Source: Streptomyces sp. Tue 6430
GTDB taxonomy: Bacteria > Actinomycetota > Actinomycetes > Streptomycetales > Streptomycetaceae
NCBI GenBank assembly: GCA_021568835.1
Contig: JAKGSH010000004.1
Location: 124,001-188,000 of the forward strand
Direction: 5' to 3'
Length of the DNA: 64,000 nucleotides
The translations under genes and the position numbers were made by a program. Below, in pieces: positions 8,686 to 18,415 of the stretch; the first letter of the stretch is position 1, and every line of letters begins with the position of its first letter. The notes beneath the pieces are model-generated. The model saw only the letters and a list, made by a program, of their open reading frames with translations. It was not told the DNA's origin and did not search any database.

Positions 8686-9567
8686 TCAGTGCAGTGTCCG
8701 CAGTGCCCCGGGCAGCACCGTGGCGGTGACCGGGAGTTCGGCGTCGACCTCGCCGTCGGCGCCGTAGGGGACGCCGCGGTCGGCTTCGACGCGGACCTGG
8801 GTGCCGCGCAGGACGAGCACCTCGGGGCGGTGGACGTGGGCGCCGGTCCTGAGCTCGTTCATCAGGGCGAAGAACAGGTGCCGGGGAGCGTGCCGGATCA
8901 GCACGACGTCCAGCAGGCCGTCGTCGATCCTGGCCTCGGGGGCGATGACGCGGCCCGAGCCGTAGAAGCCGGAGTTGGCCGCGACGACGGTGTAGCCGTG
9001 GTGGGCGTGCTCGACGCCGTCGACCGTGACGCGGTAGTGGACCGGGCGCCAGCCGGCCACCGCGCGCAGGCCTCCGGCGTAGTAGGCGGCGGCGCCCCTG
9101 AGCAGCGCGGCCCGGTTGGCGTGGCGGTTGGCGAGCGCGTCGACCCCGGCGTAGACGCTGCCGAGGACGACGGTGCGGTCGTGGACCGCGGAGCGCACCT
9201 CGATGGTGTCGACGGGGCGCGGTTCGGCCTCCAGCAGGACGCGGGCCAGGGCCTCCGCCCCGGTGGGCAGCTTCAGGGCCCGGGCGAAGTCGTTGCCGCG
9301 TCCCGCCGGTATCAGGCCCAGGACGGCGTCGGTGCCGCTGAGGGCTCCGCCGACGGCGCCGGTGATGCCGTCGCCGCCGACCGCCAGGACGATCCGCCCG
9401 CGTTCCCCGGCGGTCCGGGCGAGTTCCTGGGCATGTCGCAGGCTCCGGCTGTAGGCGGTCTCCAGGTCGGCGCCCGCGTCCCGCAGCAGCCGGGCCACCC
9501 CGAGGAGGGCCGCCGCGCCCGTGGCGGCGCCTGCGGTGGGGTTGACGACGGCCGTGAACTGTCGCAT
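8686..9567 (-). CDS. Diacylglycerol kinase-family lipid kinase
   Basis: 293 residues, intact. Phosphorylates a lipid hydroxyl (diacylglycerol or similar) with ATP at the membrane. DAGK catalytic motifs visible: VVNPTAG near the N-terminus, LAVGGDGITG (ATP site; the family norm is GGDGT), and GLIPAGRGNDFARAL. Start ATG 9567 (MRQFTAVVNP) puts the first strand at the usual place. It lies 97 nt downstream of the alkylglycerone-phosphate-synthase-like gene on the same strand, so the two are probably co-transcribed, which suggests a joint role in glycerolipid metabolism. Confidence 0.88.
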   Translation of the reverse strand: MRQFTAVVNPTAGAATGAAALLGVARLLRDAGADLETAYSRSLRHAQELARTAGERGRIVLAVGGDGITGAVGGALSGTDAVLGLIPAGRGNDFARALKLPTGAEALARVLLEAEPRPVDTIEVRSAVHDRTVVLGSVYAGVDALANRHANRAALLRGAAAYYAGGLRAVAGWRPVHYRVTVDGVEHAHHGYTVVAANSGFYGSGRVIAPEARIDDGLLDVVLIRHAPRHLFFALMNELRTGAHVHRPEVLVLRGTQVRVEADRGVPYGADGEVDAELPVTATVLPGALRTLH

Positions 9568-9664
9568 CGGGTGGGCCTCCGGGCGGTCGGCGGGTGGACG
9601 CGTGGGCGGACGGGCGGACAAAGGGGCGGTGCGGCCGGCGGTGGAGCGGGGGTGCCGGGTCGGT

Positions 9665-11262
9665 TCAGTCTGCGGGAAGCAGGACGCCGGGGTTGAGCAC
9701 TCCGGCCGGGTCGAGGCGTCGCTTGACGGCTCGCAGGGCGTCGACGGCCAGGTCGCCCGCCTCGCGCACGTACCAGTCGCGGTGGTCGGTGCCCACCCCG
9801 TGGTGGTGGGTGATGGTGCCGCCGGCGGCGAGGATCGCGTCGTTGGCCGCGTGCTTGGCGCGGGTCCAGTGGGCGAGGGGGTCGTCGCCCTGGGCGCTGA
9901 CGACGGTGAAGTAGAGGGAGGCGCCGTTCTCGTAGACGTGCGAGACGTGGCACATGACCAGCGGCGGGGTGCCCGCCCCGGTGAGTGCCGCGGTCAGGGC
10001 GTCGCGGACACCGGCGTACAGCTCCGGCAGGCGGGACCAGAACGCGGCGGTCTCCAGCGTCTCGGCGAAGGCGCCCGCGTCGAGCAGCGCGTCCCTGAGG
10101 TAGGGGGCGGAGTAGCGGCCGTGCGCCCAGCGGCGGCCCGGCTCCTCCCCCAGCGGCTCTCCGCCGGCCTCGCGCAGCACCGCGGCCGCCGCGGCGCGGC
10201 CGCGGGCGGTGTCCTCGTCGGTGCCCTCGAAGCCCACGACGGCCAGACAGCCGGCGTTCTCGTCCGGGGCGCCGGAGCCGATGGCGTCGGGCTGGGCGAG
10301 GCCGACGAGGGTCTCCGTCTCGTCGGACAGGCGCAGCACCGTCGGCCGGGGCCCGTCCTGGGCGAGCCGGCGCAGGGCGTCGGTGCCCCTCCGGAAGTCC
10401 GGGAAGCGCCAGCCGTCGTAGAGGCGGGCGCGGGGGACGGGACGGACGCGGACGGTGACCGAGGTGATCACGCCGAACGCGCCCTCCGAGCCGAGCAGGA
10501 GCTGACGCAGGTCGGGGCCGGCCGCCGAGCGCGGGGCGCGGCCGGTCTCGACCGTGCCCTCGGGGGTGGCGAGGGTGAGGCCGAGGACCATGTCGTCGAA
10601 GCGGCCGTGGCCGGCGGAGGCCTGTCCGCTGGAGCGGGTGGCGGCGAATCCGCCGATGGTGGCCCACTCGTAGGACTGGGGGAAGTGGCCGAGGGTGAAG
10701 CCGTGTGCGGCGAGCAGCTCCTCGGCGTGCGGGGCGCGCAGTCCGGCCTGGAGGGTGGCGGTCCGCGAGACGGGGTCGACGGCCAGGAGGCCGTTCATGC
10801 GGCGCAGGTCGAGGGAGACGAAGGCGCCGCGCCGGGCGGGGCGAGCCCGCCGACGACCGAGGTGCCGCCGCCGAAGGGGACGGCCGCCAGCCCGTGGGCG
10901 GCGCAGGCCCGCAGGACGGCGAGGACCTCGTCGTGTCCGGCGGGGAGCACCACGGCCGCCGGGAGGTCGTCGACCTCGCCGGCGCGGATGCGCAGCAGGT
11001 CGGGGGTGGACTTGCCGCGGGTGTGCCGGATGCGGGCCTCGGCGTCGGTGCGGACGTGCTCGGGGTGTCCGCCGACGGCGGCCAGCAGGGCGTCGTGCAC
11101 CTCGGTTCCGAGGGGTGCGGCGGGGACCTGGATCCGGTCGAGCGGCACCGGGGCGGCGGTGCGCGGCTCGACGCCGAGCAGGTCGTGCAGCAGCCCGACC
11201 ACCGTGTCGGGCAGCGCCGTCGCCGCGGTGGGATCGCCCCAGCCGCTCCAGAGCATGTCCAT
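9665..11262 (-). CDS. FAD-linked oxidase, alkylglycerone-phosphate synthase-like (one frameshift)
   Basis: About 532 residues with one C missing near 10842. The FAD-binding PCMH domain contains VPFGGGTSVVGGL and YEWATIGGFAATRSSGQ; the C-terminal domain ends VGTDHRDWYVREAG then LDPAGVLNPGVLL. HHHGVGTDH is the active-site His cluster typical of alkyl-DHAP synthase, which exchanges the acyl group of acyl-DHAP for a fatty alcohol to make an ether bond. D-lactate or glycolate oxidases share the fold, but length and the His cluster favour the ether-lipid enzyme. Ribosome site GGAGGACG precedes ATG 11262. Divergent from tetR. Confidence 0.82.
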
Positions 11263-11321
11263 CGGTGTCGTCCTCCAGGTCGGCGGTACGGGAGGCCGGC
11301 TCGTCGCGGCCCCCGTGAGGC

Positions 11322-11334
11322 GTTACACTGTGAC
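11322..11334. promoter_or_regulatory. TetR operator over leaderless promoter
   Basis: GTTACACTGTGAC is a near-palindrome (arms GTTACA and TGTGAC, one mismatch) centred on 11328. It contains the -10 box TACACT (11324-11329), 7 nt upstream of the tetR ATG. A repressor bound here would block tetR and probably also the divergent gene, whose start is only 60 nt away. Assignment to this TetR is by position. Confidence 0.5.
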
Positions 11335-11336
11335 AC

Positions 11337-11936
11337 ATGACGCCTATTCGTCACAACCAGTCGGACGGGGACGCGGTGCTCGACGCGGTGCGCGACTGCG
11401 TCCTGGCCGTCGGGGTCCGCCGTACGACGCTCACCGACGTGGCCCGCCGGGCCGGGGTCTCCCGCATGACCCTCTACCGGCGCTGGCCAGACGTCCGCTC
11501 GCTGGTCGGCGACCTCATGACCCGGGAATGGGTCGGGGTCGCCACCGGCGCCATGCCCGAGCGGCGCCCGGACACCGACGCCCGCACCCTCCTCGTCGAC
11601 GGCCTGGTGGCGGGGGTGACCGCCTTCCGCGCCCATCCGCTGTTCCGCAAGATCGTCGACGTGGACCCCGAACTCCTCCTCCCCTACGTCCTCGACCGGC
11701 GCGGGGCGAGTCAGGAGGCCCTGCTGGAACTGCTCGCCGCCGGAGTGCGCGAGGGCCACGCCGACGGCTCGGTGCGGCCCGGCCATCCGGAGCGGCAGGC
11801 ACGCTCGCTCCTGCTCGTCGTCCAGTCATTCACGCTGTCCCTGCGGACCATGACCGACGAGGACGACCCGGAACTCGACTCCGCGGCCTTCCTCGGGGAG
11901 TTGCGGACCCTTCTGGAGAGGACCCTCACGCCATGA
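11337..11936 (+). CDS. TetR-family repressor
   Basis: 199 residues. The N-terminal HTH is standard: TTLTDVARRAGVSRMTLYRRWPD (split: DVARRAGVSRMTLYRRW). The ligand domain is all-helical with no recognisable specificity motif. Its stop overlaps the glpD start (ATGA), so the two genes are translationally coupled, and it is divergent from the FAD enzyme across 74 nt. It most likely controls both arms of this cassette, sensing a lipid or acyl intermediate; the ligand is inference. Confidence 0.9.
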   Translation: MTPIRHNQSDGDAVLDAVRDCVLAVGVRRTTLTDVARRAGVSRMTLYRRWPDVRSLVGDLMTREWVGVATGAMPERRPDTDARTLLVDGLVAGVTAFRAHPLFRKIVDVDPELLLPYVLDRRGASQEALLELLAAGVREGHADGSVRPGHPERQARSLLLVVQSFTLSLRTMTDEDDPELDSAAFLGELRTLLERTLTP

Positions 11937-13553
11937 GCCGCACCGGCAGCCCCGCCCCGCCCCGCGGTGCCTCCTCACCCCGCGGCGCCTCCTCACCCCG
12001 CGGCGCCTCCTCACTGTCAGCCGCCCGGCGCGCACGGGAACTCGCCGGGACCGTGGGCGGGCCGGCGGTGGACGTCCTGGTCGTCGGCCTGGGCGCGACC
12101 GGCGCCGGAGCCGCCCTCGACGCGGCCGCCCGGGCCTGACGGTCGCCGCCGTCGACGCCCACGACCTCGCCTTCGGCACCTCCCGCTGGAGTTCGAAGCT
12201 CATCCACGGCGGCCTGCGCTACCTCGCCTCCGCGCAGTTCGACGTCGCCCACGAGAGCGCGGTGGAGCGCGGGCTGCTGATGGAGCGCACGGCGCCGCAC
12301 CTGGTGCACGCCGAGCCCTTCGTCCTGCCGCTCACCCCGCTGGTCCCCCGCGGCCAGGCCGCCCTGGCCTGGGCGGGTTTCCGCGCCGGGGACGCCCTGC
12401 GGCTCGCCGCCCGCACCGCGCGGGCGACGCTGCCGGCGCCCCGCCGCCTCTCCGCGGCGGAGGCCCGCCACCTCGCCCCGGCCGTGCGTCCCGAAGGACT
12501 CCGCGGCGGTCTGCTGTCCTGGGACGGCAAGGTCACCGACGACGCCCGCCTGGTCACCGCCCTCGCCCGGACGGCCGCCGCCCACGGCGCACGCGTCCTC
12601 ACTCGGGTCCGGGCGCTGCGGCTCACCGGCCGCGGAGCCGTGGTCCGCGACGAACTGACCGGCGAGGAGGGCGAGATCCGGGCCCGCACGGTCGTCAACG
12701 CCTCCGGCGTCTGGGCCGGCCACCTGGTCGAGGGCATCCGGATCCGGCCGTCCCGGGGCACCCACCTCGTCCTGCGCTCGGAACGCCTCGGCGCCCTCCC
12801 GGCCGGACTGCACGTCCCGGTCCCGGGCGAGACCAACCGCTTCGTCCTGGTCCTCCCGCAGGGCGACGGCCGCGTCTACGTCGGGCTCACGGACGAACCC
12901 GTCGAGGGCGACCTGCCCGACGTCCCGGCCGCCCCCGAGTCGGACATCGGCTTCCTCCTCGACGTCCTCGGCTGCGTGCTCGACACCCCCGTGCACCGCG
13001 GCGACGTGGTCGGCGCCTTCGCCGGCCTGCGCCCGCTGCTGGACTCGGCGGACACCGGCCGCACCTCGGACATCTCCCGGCGGCACGCGGTCGTCGGCCG
13101 GGACGACGGCGTCGTCACGGTGGTCGGCGGCAAGCTCACCACCTACCGGAGGATGGCCCAGGACGCCGTCGACGCCGCCGTCACCGCGGGCCGCCTCACC
13201 GCCGCCCCCTGCCGCACGGCCCGCCTCCCCCTCGTCGGCGCGGCGCCCCCGCGGACGCTGCGCGCCCTCGCAGCTCCCCGCCGCCTCGTCCGGAACTACG
13301 GCACGGAGGCCCCGGCCGTCCAGGCCCTCGCCGCCGCCCACCCGCACCTCGCCGAGCCCGTTCTCGAGGGCCACCCGTCACCGGCGCGGAACTGGTGTGG
13401 GCCCTGCGTCACGAAGGCGCCCTCGACGAGGCCGACCTCCTCGACCGCCGCACCCGCCTCGGCCTGGTGCCGGACGACCGCGACCGGGCCCTGCCCGCCG
13501 TGCGCCGCCTGCTGGACGATGCCCGGGACCGGCCGTCCCCGGGTCCGTCGTGA
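11933..13553 (+). CDS. glpD: Glycerol-3-phosphate dehydrogenase (two frameshifts)
   Basis: About 540 residues after restoring one G near 12136 and one C near 13377. FAD-dependent, membrane-associated; oxidises glycerol-3-phosphate to DHAP and passes electrons to quinone. Seen: dinucleotide fold VDVLVVGLGATGAGAALDAA, FGTSRWSSKLIHGGLRYL, NASGVWAG, and the C-terminal helical DAO_C domain (VTGAELVWALRHEGALDEAD). The N-terminus is odd: about 22 extra residues containing a GASSPR repeat (18-nt units). ATG overlaps the tetR stop and has GGAGAGGA upstream. Its product DHAP is the backbone used by the neighbouring ether-lipid-type enzyme. Confidence 0.9.
11966..12014 (+). repeat. 18-nt tandem repeat in glpD start
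   Basis: Nearly three copies of an 18-nt unit (GGCGCCTCCTCACCCCGC, first copy with one change) encode GASSPR repeats at the N-terminus of GlpD. The unit is a multiple of three, so copy number can vary without breaking the frame. Confidence 0.85.
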
Positions 13554-13595
13554 ACCTCGCCGGCGGGGTACGGCGGTGCCTGCCGGGCGCGGGCC

Positions 13596-16489
13596 TCAGC
13601 CGTCCGTGAGGCCCAGGCGGGCGAGGGCGCGCCGGCCGTCCTCCCGGTGGGCGGGGCCGGCCAGCAGCAGGGTGCGTGCCGACTGGTAGGGGCAGCCCGC
13701 CGCCTCGAAGGCCGCCGCGGCGGCGAGCTGACGTGCGGGGTCGCCGTCCAACAGCGCCCGGGCCCGGTCCAGCTGGGCGGTGGCGACCGGGTTGCCGGCG
13801 ACCGTGGTCCGGGCGGCGGCGACCCGGTCCCGGGCGTCCGGGTGACCGGCGAGCACCGAGGCCTCCGCACGCAGGGCGACGTACCAGTGCAGCCAGATCC
13901 AGGAGACCCACTTCCACACCCGGTCCGGCTCCGGTGCCACGCGCTCCAGGGCCCGCTCCGGGTCGCCGTGGTGGAGCAGGACCATCGCGTCGAAGACCGC
14001 GCCGTAGCCGTGGCGGTGCTCCGACTCGGTGCCCGCCCGGCCGACGATGTCGAGCCAGGCCGTCCGGGCGTCGTGGTCGCCCCGCAGGCCGTGGACCATG
14101 GCGACCGACGCGGCGGCCGGGCCGAGCGAGAACGACCGTTGCCGGCCGCTCCGCCGCCACGCGTCGAGGAACCCCTCGCTGCCGGTGAGCACGTCGTCGG
14201 CGCGGCCCGCGAACGCGTCCGCGATCAGCAGCCAGGACGTGGCGTGGTGGCCCACCTCGGCGAACAGCGGGTGGGCGGCGAGCTGCCCGCCCCAGCGGCG
14301 GGCCCGCGGGAGGTCCCCCACGCCGAGGGCGGTTCCGGCGGCCATGGCGAGGGCGTCCATCCGCTCGTGGTGGCGGCGGGGGTGTGCGGCACCGGCTCCA
14401 GGACGGCGATCCGGCGCCGGGCGGCGGCCGCGGCGCCGAAGGAGTCGCCGGCCCAGGTCAGAGCGCCGGACAGGGCGTCGAGCGCGGCGGACTCGGCCAC
14501 CGGATCGCCGGCCCGGCGCGCGAGTTCCACGGCCCGCTCGGCGCGCGCGACGGTCTCGTGCGCGGTGTTGTCGGTGTCCCCCTGGACCGCGCCGAAGGCG
14601 TCCGCGAGCACCGCCGCCTCGGCCAGCGCCAGCGCCGCTCCGGTCGCCGGGTCGCCGTGGCCGGGGCCGTGGCCGTGTTCTTTGCCTTGGCCGTCGCCGT
14701 GGCCGTGTTCTTTGCCTTGGCCGTCGCCGTCGCCGTCGCCGTCTCCGTCTCCGTAGCCTTCGCCGGACAGTTTCCGCGCCGTCCCCAGCATGGCCCTCGC
14801 CTCGGCCGCGGTGGGGACCCGGGTGAACTCGCTCGAGAAGCGGTACGCGATGGTGGCGGCCGTCGCCAGGTCGCGGCCCGCGCCCACGAGGTCACCGGCC
14901 CGCCGGGCGGCCTCCGCGGCGCCGCGGTGCAGGCGGAGCATGTCGTCGCCGAGCCTGCGGCAGCCGGCCACCGCGGCGGCCTCCCGCAGCGCCTCGGCGC
15001 CGGCCGCGTCACCGGCGAGGGCGGCCGCCTGTTCGTAGCACTGCTGGGCCTCGCCGAGCAGGTGGTGGGCGAAGGTCAGCCCGCCCATGGCCAGGGCGAG
15101 GCGGTGGGCGTCCGCGCGCTGCTCCGGCCGGTCGGCGGACCGGGCGAGGGCGGCTCTGACGTCCTCGGCCAGCGCGTCGAACCGGGCACGTCGGCCGGCG
15201 CCCCCGTCCTCCGCCGCGAGGAGGGCGGTCGCGCCGGCCAGGCACCAGGTCAGGTGGCGGTCGCGGACGTCGGCCGATTCGCCGGCGTCGGCGAGCCGCT
15301 CCGTGCCGTACTGGCGGATGGTCTCCAGCGCCTGGTACCGGGTGCCGGTCGCGGCGGGGATCGCGGTGAGCAGGCTCTGGTCCGCGAGCCGGCCGAGTCC
15401 GTCGGCCACCGCCGCCCTGTCCAGCGGGGCGAAGGCCGCCACCTCGGCGGCCGCGTCGGCGGTGAACGCCGTCGCGAACACCGAGACCCGGCGCAGCAGT
15501 GCCCGCTCGCGCGGCTCCAGCAGGTCGTGACTCCAGTCCAGCGCCGCCCGCACCGACCGGTGCCGGTCGTCGGCGCGGGGGCCGCCCGCGAGGATGCGCA
15601 GCTGGTCGGAGAGGCCGGCCGTGAGCCCGTCCAGCCCGAGCGTGGGCCAGCGCGCCGCGGCCAGTTCGATGGCGAGCGCCATGCCGCCGAGCCGTTCGCA
15701 CAGGCCCACGATCCGCTCGCGTACGGCGGGGTCCGGGGGCGGGCCGACCGCCGCCGCCCGTTCCATGAACAGGGTGACGGCCTCCGACTCGTCCCCGTCG
15801 GCCCAGGACAGCGGCGGGACCGGGAAGACCCGTTCGAACGGCACCGTCATCCGGGCCCGGCTCGTCGCCAGCACCCGCAGCCGGGGACAGGCCGTCAGCA
15901 GGCGTTCCAGGAACGGTGCCACCCCGTCGCGTATCTGCTCGCAGTTGTCGAGCACCAGCAGCGCCCGACGGTCCGCCAGCGCCGCCAGGACCGCCTCGTC
16001 GATGCCCCGGCCGGGCTGCTCGCCCACCCCGACGGCCGCCGCGACCGCCGCCCCGACCCGGCCCGGATCGACGACCGGGGCCAGGTCGACGAACCACACC
16101 CCGTCGGCGAAGTCACCGGCCGTCTCCGCCGCCACCGCGAGCGCGAGCCGGGTCTTGCCCACGCCGCCCGGACCGACCGCGGTCACCTGCCGGCAGGACC
16201 TCACCGCCTCGGCCAGCTCCGCCCGCTCCCGGACCCGGCCGACGAACGCCGTCAGCGGCACGGGGAGGGCGGGGGCCGGCCGCGGCCGTTCGGCGCGGGC
16301 GAGTTCGGCGGCACGGCGGGCGAGCGCCCGCCGGTCGGGCACCTCCAGCTTGCGCAGCAGCGCGGAGACGTGTGACTCGACCGTGCGGACGGAGATGAAC
16401 AGGCGGGCGGAGATCTCCGCGTTGCTGAGGTGCTCCCCGAGCAGCGCGAGCACTTCGCCCTCCCGGGCCGAGATCACTGAGGTGGACAC
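13596..16489 (-). CDS. LuxR-type HTH and AfsR-like ATPase regulator (one frameshift)
   Basis: About 964 residues with one C missing near 14378. Order: N-terminal LuxR HTH (about 5-60; LSNAEISARLFISVRTVESH), NB-ARC/STAND ATPase with P-loop VGPGGVGKT (about 105-113) and LLVLDNCEQ as Walker B, then TPR-like repeats to the C-terminus. In most LuxR-ATPase (LAL) proteins the HTH is at the other end; the inverted order is known for a Streptomyces subgroup. Start GTG 16489 is supported by GATAAT 6 nt upstream (leaderless). A Gly/Asp/His-rich insert interrupts the TPR region at about 575-612. Target genes unknown. Confidence 0.85.
14671..14730 (-). repeat. Perfect 30-nt duplication in regulator gene
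   Basis: Two identical 30-nt units (14671-14700, 14701-14730) encode DGQGKEHGHG twice on the minus strand, flanked by GDGDGDGD and GPGHGD stretches. The tract is in frame. Confidence 0.9.
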
Positions 16490-16625
16490 GGGCTCATTAT
16501 CCGTGGTGATCTCCGTGGTGGGCACGGAGGCGGGGACCGCCCCGGCCGGGAGAGGGTGTGACCACGGCGATCGAGCCCGGCAGGACCGGCCGGGCGGATC
16601 GTGACCCGCGACCGCAGGAGTGACC

Positions 16626-17228
16626 ATGACCGGCTCGTCCGCCCGCACCTCGAGGACCGTTCCGCATCCCGCCGACCAGGACGGCACGGGTGCCGGTCCG
16701 GTCCGGGACGGCGACGCCGTCGGTCCGGTCCAGGACGGCAGGAGTGCCGGGCCGGTCCAGGACGGCAGGAGTGCCGGGCCCCGCTCCCGCGCCCTGCGTC
16801 GCCGTGACACCGCGCACCGGCTCACCCATGACGTCGACGTCTGGGTGGCCACGGCCTCGGCGGACGGCGTGCCGTACCTGGTGCCGCTGTCCTTCGACTG
16901 GGACGGCCGGACGCTGCTGCTCGCCACTGCGGCCGGCGGTCCGACCGGCCGGAACCTGGCCGCCACCGGAACCGTTCGCCTGGGGCTGGGGCCCACCCGG
17001 GACGTGTCGATGATCGACGGTGACGTCGAGGTGCTGGAGATCGACGCGCTGCCGCGGGAGCGGGGCGACCGGTTCGCCGCCCGCACCGGCTTCGACCCGC
17101 GCACGCCGGACCCGGCCGGCACGCCGTACCGCTGGTTCCGTGTCACCCCGCGCCGCGTCCAGGCCTGGCGCGAGGCGGACGAACTGACGGGACGTGAGCT
17201 GATGCGCGACGGCAGGTGGCTGGACTAG
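16626..17228 (+). CDS. Pyridoxamine-5'-phosphate oxidase-like flavoprotein
   Basis: 200 residues. The split-barrel FMN-binding fold of the PNPOx-like family: HDVDVWVATASADGVPYLVPL at the start of the barrel, LLATAAGGPTGRNLAATGTVRLGLG in the middle, a C-terminal RWFRVTPRRVQAWRE. Such proteins bind FMN, F420 or heme and often reduce small electrophiles. ATG 16626 has CAGGAG 5 nt upstream. The first 50 residues are not part of the fold and contain a tandem PVQDGRSAG repeat, unusual for the family. Confidence 0.82.
   Translation: MTGSSARTSRTVPHPADQDGTGAGPVRDGDAVGPVQDGRSAGPVQDGRSAGPRSRALRRRDTAHRLTHDVDVWVATASADGVPYLVPLSFDWDGRTLLLATAAGGPTGRNLAATGTVRLGLGPTRDVSMIDGDVEVLEIDALPRERGDRFAARTGFDPRTPDPAGTPYRWFRVTPRRVQAWREADELTGRELMRDGRWLD
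16725..16778 (+). repeat. 27-nt tandem repeat in PNPOx-like gene
   Basis: Two exact 27-nt units with a degenerate third copy before them, giving a 9-residue repeat (PVQDGRSAG) in the N-terminal extension. Confidence 0.85.
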
Positions 17229-17306
17229 CCCGGACGACACGAAAGCCACGTTCCCCCGACCGATCACATCCCGACCGATCACGCCCCACCGAGAAAGGCA
17301 CCTGCC

Positions 17307-17795
17307 ATGACCGGCACGCACAAGCCCGCACCGAAGTCCGCGCGGAAGACCGGCACGTCCGAGAAGGGCTTCGAGGGGTTCTCCGCCGAGGAGCGCGAGG
17401 CGATGAAGGACCACGCCGCGGAGCTGAAGGCGGCCGCGCGCCGCGGTCCGCGCTCGGCCAAGGCGGACGGGGAGAGCGACGTCCACGCGAAGATCGCGGG
17501 GATGGAGGACGCCGACCGGGTCCTCGCCGAGCGGTTCCACGAGATCGTCCGGACCACCGCGCCGCACCTGACGCCGAAGCTGTGGTACGGCATGCCCGCG
17601 TACGCCCGCGACGGCAAGGTCGTCTGCTTCTTCCAGAGCGCGCAGAAGTTCAAGTCCCGGTACGCCACGCTCGGCTTCAGCGACCAGGCGCACCTCGACG
17701 AAGGCGCCCTGTGGCCCACCTCCTACGCCCTGACGGCGCTGACCCCCGCCACGGAGGCGCGGATCGTCGCGCTCGTCGAAAGGGCGGCCGGCTGA
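17307..17795 (+). CDS. DUF1801 (YdhG-like) protein
   Basis: 162 residues. The C-terminal two thirds match the DUF1801 fold, with the typical TPKLWYGMPAYARDGKVVCF and YATLGFSDQAHLDEG stretches. The N-terminal 70 residues are a charged, Lys/Ala-rich extension. GAGAAAGG precedes ATG 17307. Function of the family is unsettled; an iron-chaperone or stress role has been proposed. Same strand as the PNPOx-like and GNAT genes. Confidence 0.85.
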   Translation: MTGTHKPAPKSARKTGTSEKGFEGFSAEEREAMKDHAAELKAAARRGPRSAKADGESDVHAKIAGMEDADRVLAERFHEIVRTTAPHLTPKLWYGMPAYARDGKVVCFFQSAQKFKSRYATLGFSDQAHLDEGALWPTSYALTALTPATEARIVALVERAAG

Positions 17796-17852
17796 GCGGG
17801 CCCGCGCCCCGCCGATTACCGGTACGGGGCCCGGCTTGGGCAGGATGGCCCC

Positions 17853-18384
17853 ATGACCGAGATCCGCACCCCCGCCTCCTCCTCCGTCGCTGGCGCGACG
17901 ACGACCTGGTCCCATGGCCGAGATCAACGCGGACCCGCAGGTGATGCGGTGGGTCGGCGACGGCTCGGTGCTCGACCTGGACGGCACCGCGGAGGCCCTC
18001 GAGCGGTGGGAGGAGGAGTGGGACGAGGAGGGCTTCGGCCTCTTCGCGGTCGAGTTGCTCGCCTCGGGCGAGCTGGCCGGCTTCACGGGCCTGTACGTGC
18101 CCGAGGCCCTGCCGGAGGTGGCCTCCGAGGTGGCGGTCGGCTGGCGGCTCGGCACACCGTTCTGGGGCCAGGGGTACGCGTCCGAGGCCGCCCAGGCCAC
18201 GCTGGAGTTCGCGCTCCAGGACCGGGGCCTGGAGCGGGTCGTCGCCATCTGCCGGGTGGGGGACGAGGCCTCGGAGAACGTCATCCGCAAGCTCGGGATG
18301 GCGCCGGAGCGGGTGACGACCCACCCCGTCCACGACGTCCCGCTGGCCGTGCACGCCATCGACCTCACCGAGTACGAGGGCTGA
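17853..18384 (+). CDS. GNAT N-acetyltransferase (two frameshifts)
   Basis: About 177 residues after restoring one C near 17868 and one C near 17915; these rejoin MTEIRTPRLLLRRWRDDDL with MAEINADPQVMRWVGDGS. The RimJ/RimL-type fold is clear: acetyl-CoA loop WGQGYASEAAQATLEFA and the later NVIRKLGM. It transfers an acetyl group to an amine, substrate unknown. A short ORF from 17914 alone would lack the first strand, so I use ATG 17853. Confidence 0.85.
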
Positions 18385-18415
18385 ACGCGCGGGCGGCCGA
18401 CCGGGGCCGGGCCGG

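Noticed and set aside
12262..13689. Second dehydrogenase gene starting at 12262
   Set aside because: It is the body of glpD after a one-base loss near 12136; the N-terminal FAD fold lies in the frame before.
13647..14756. Plus-strand open frame opposite the LuxR-ATPase gene
   Set aside because: Shadow frame; the minus strand carries conserved motifs throughout.
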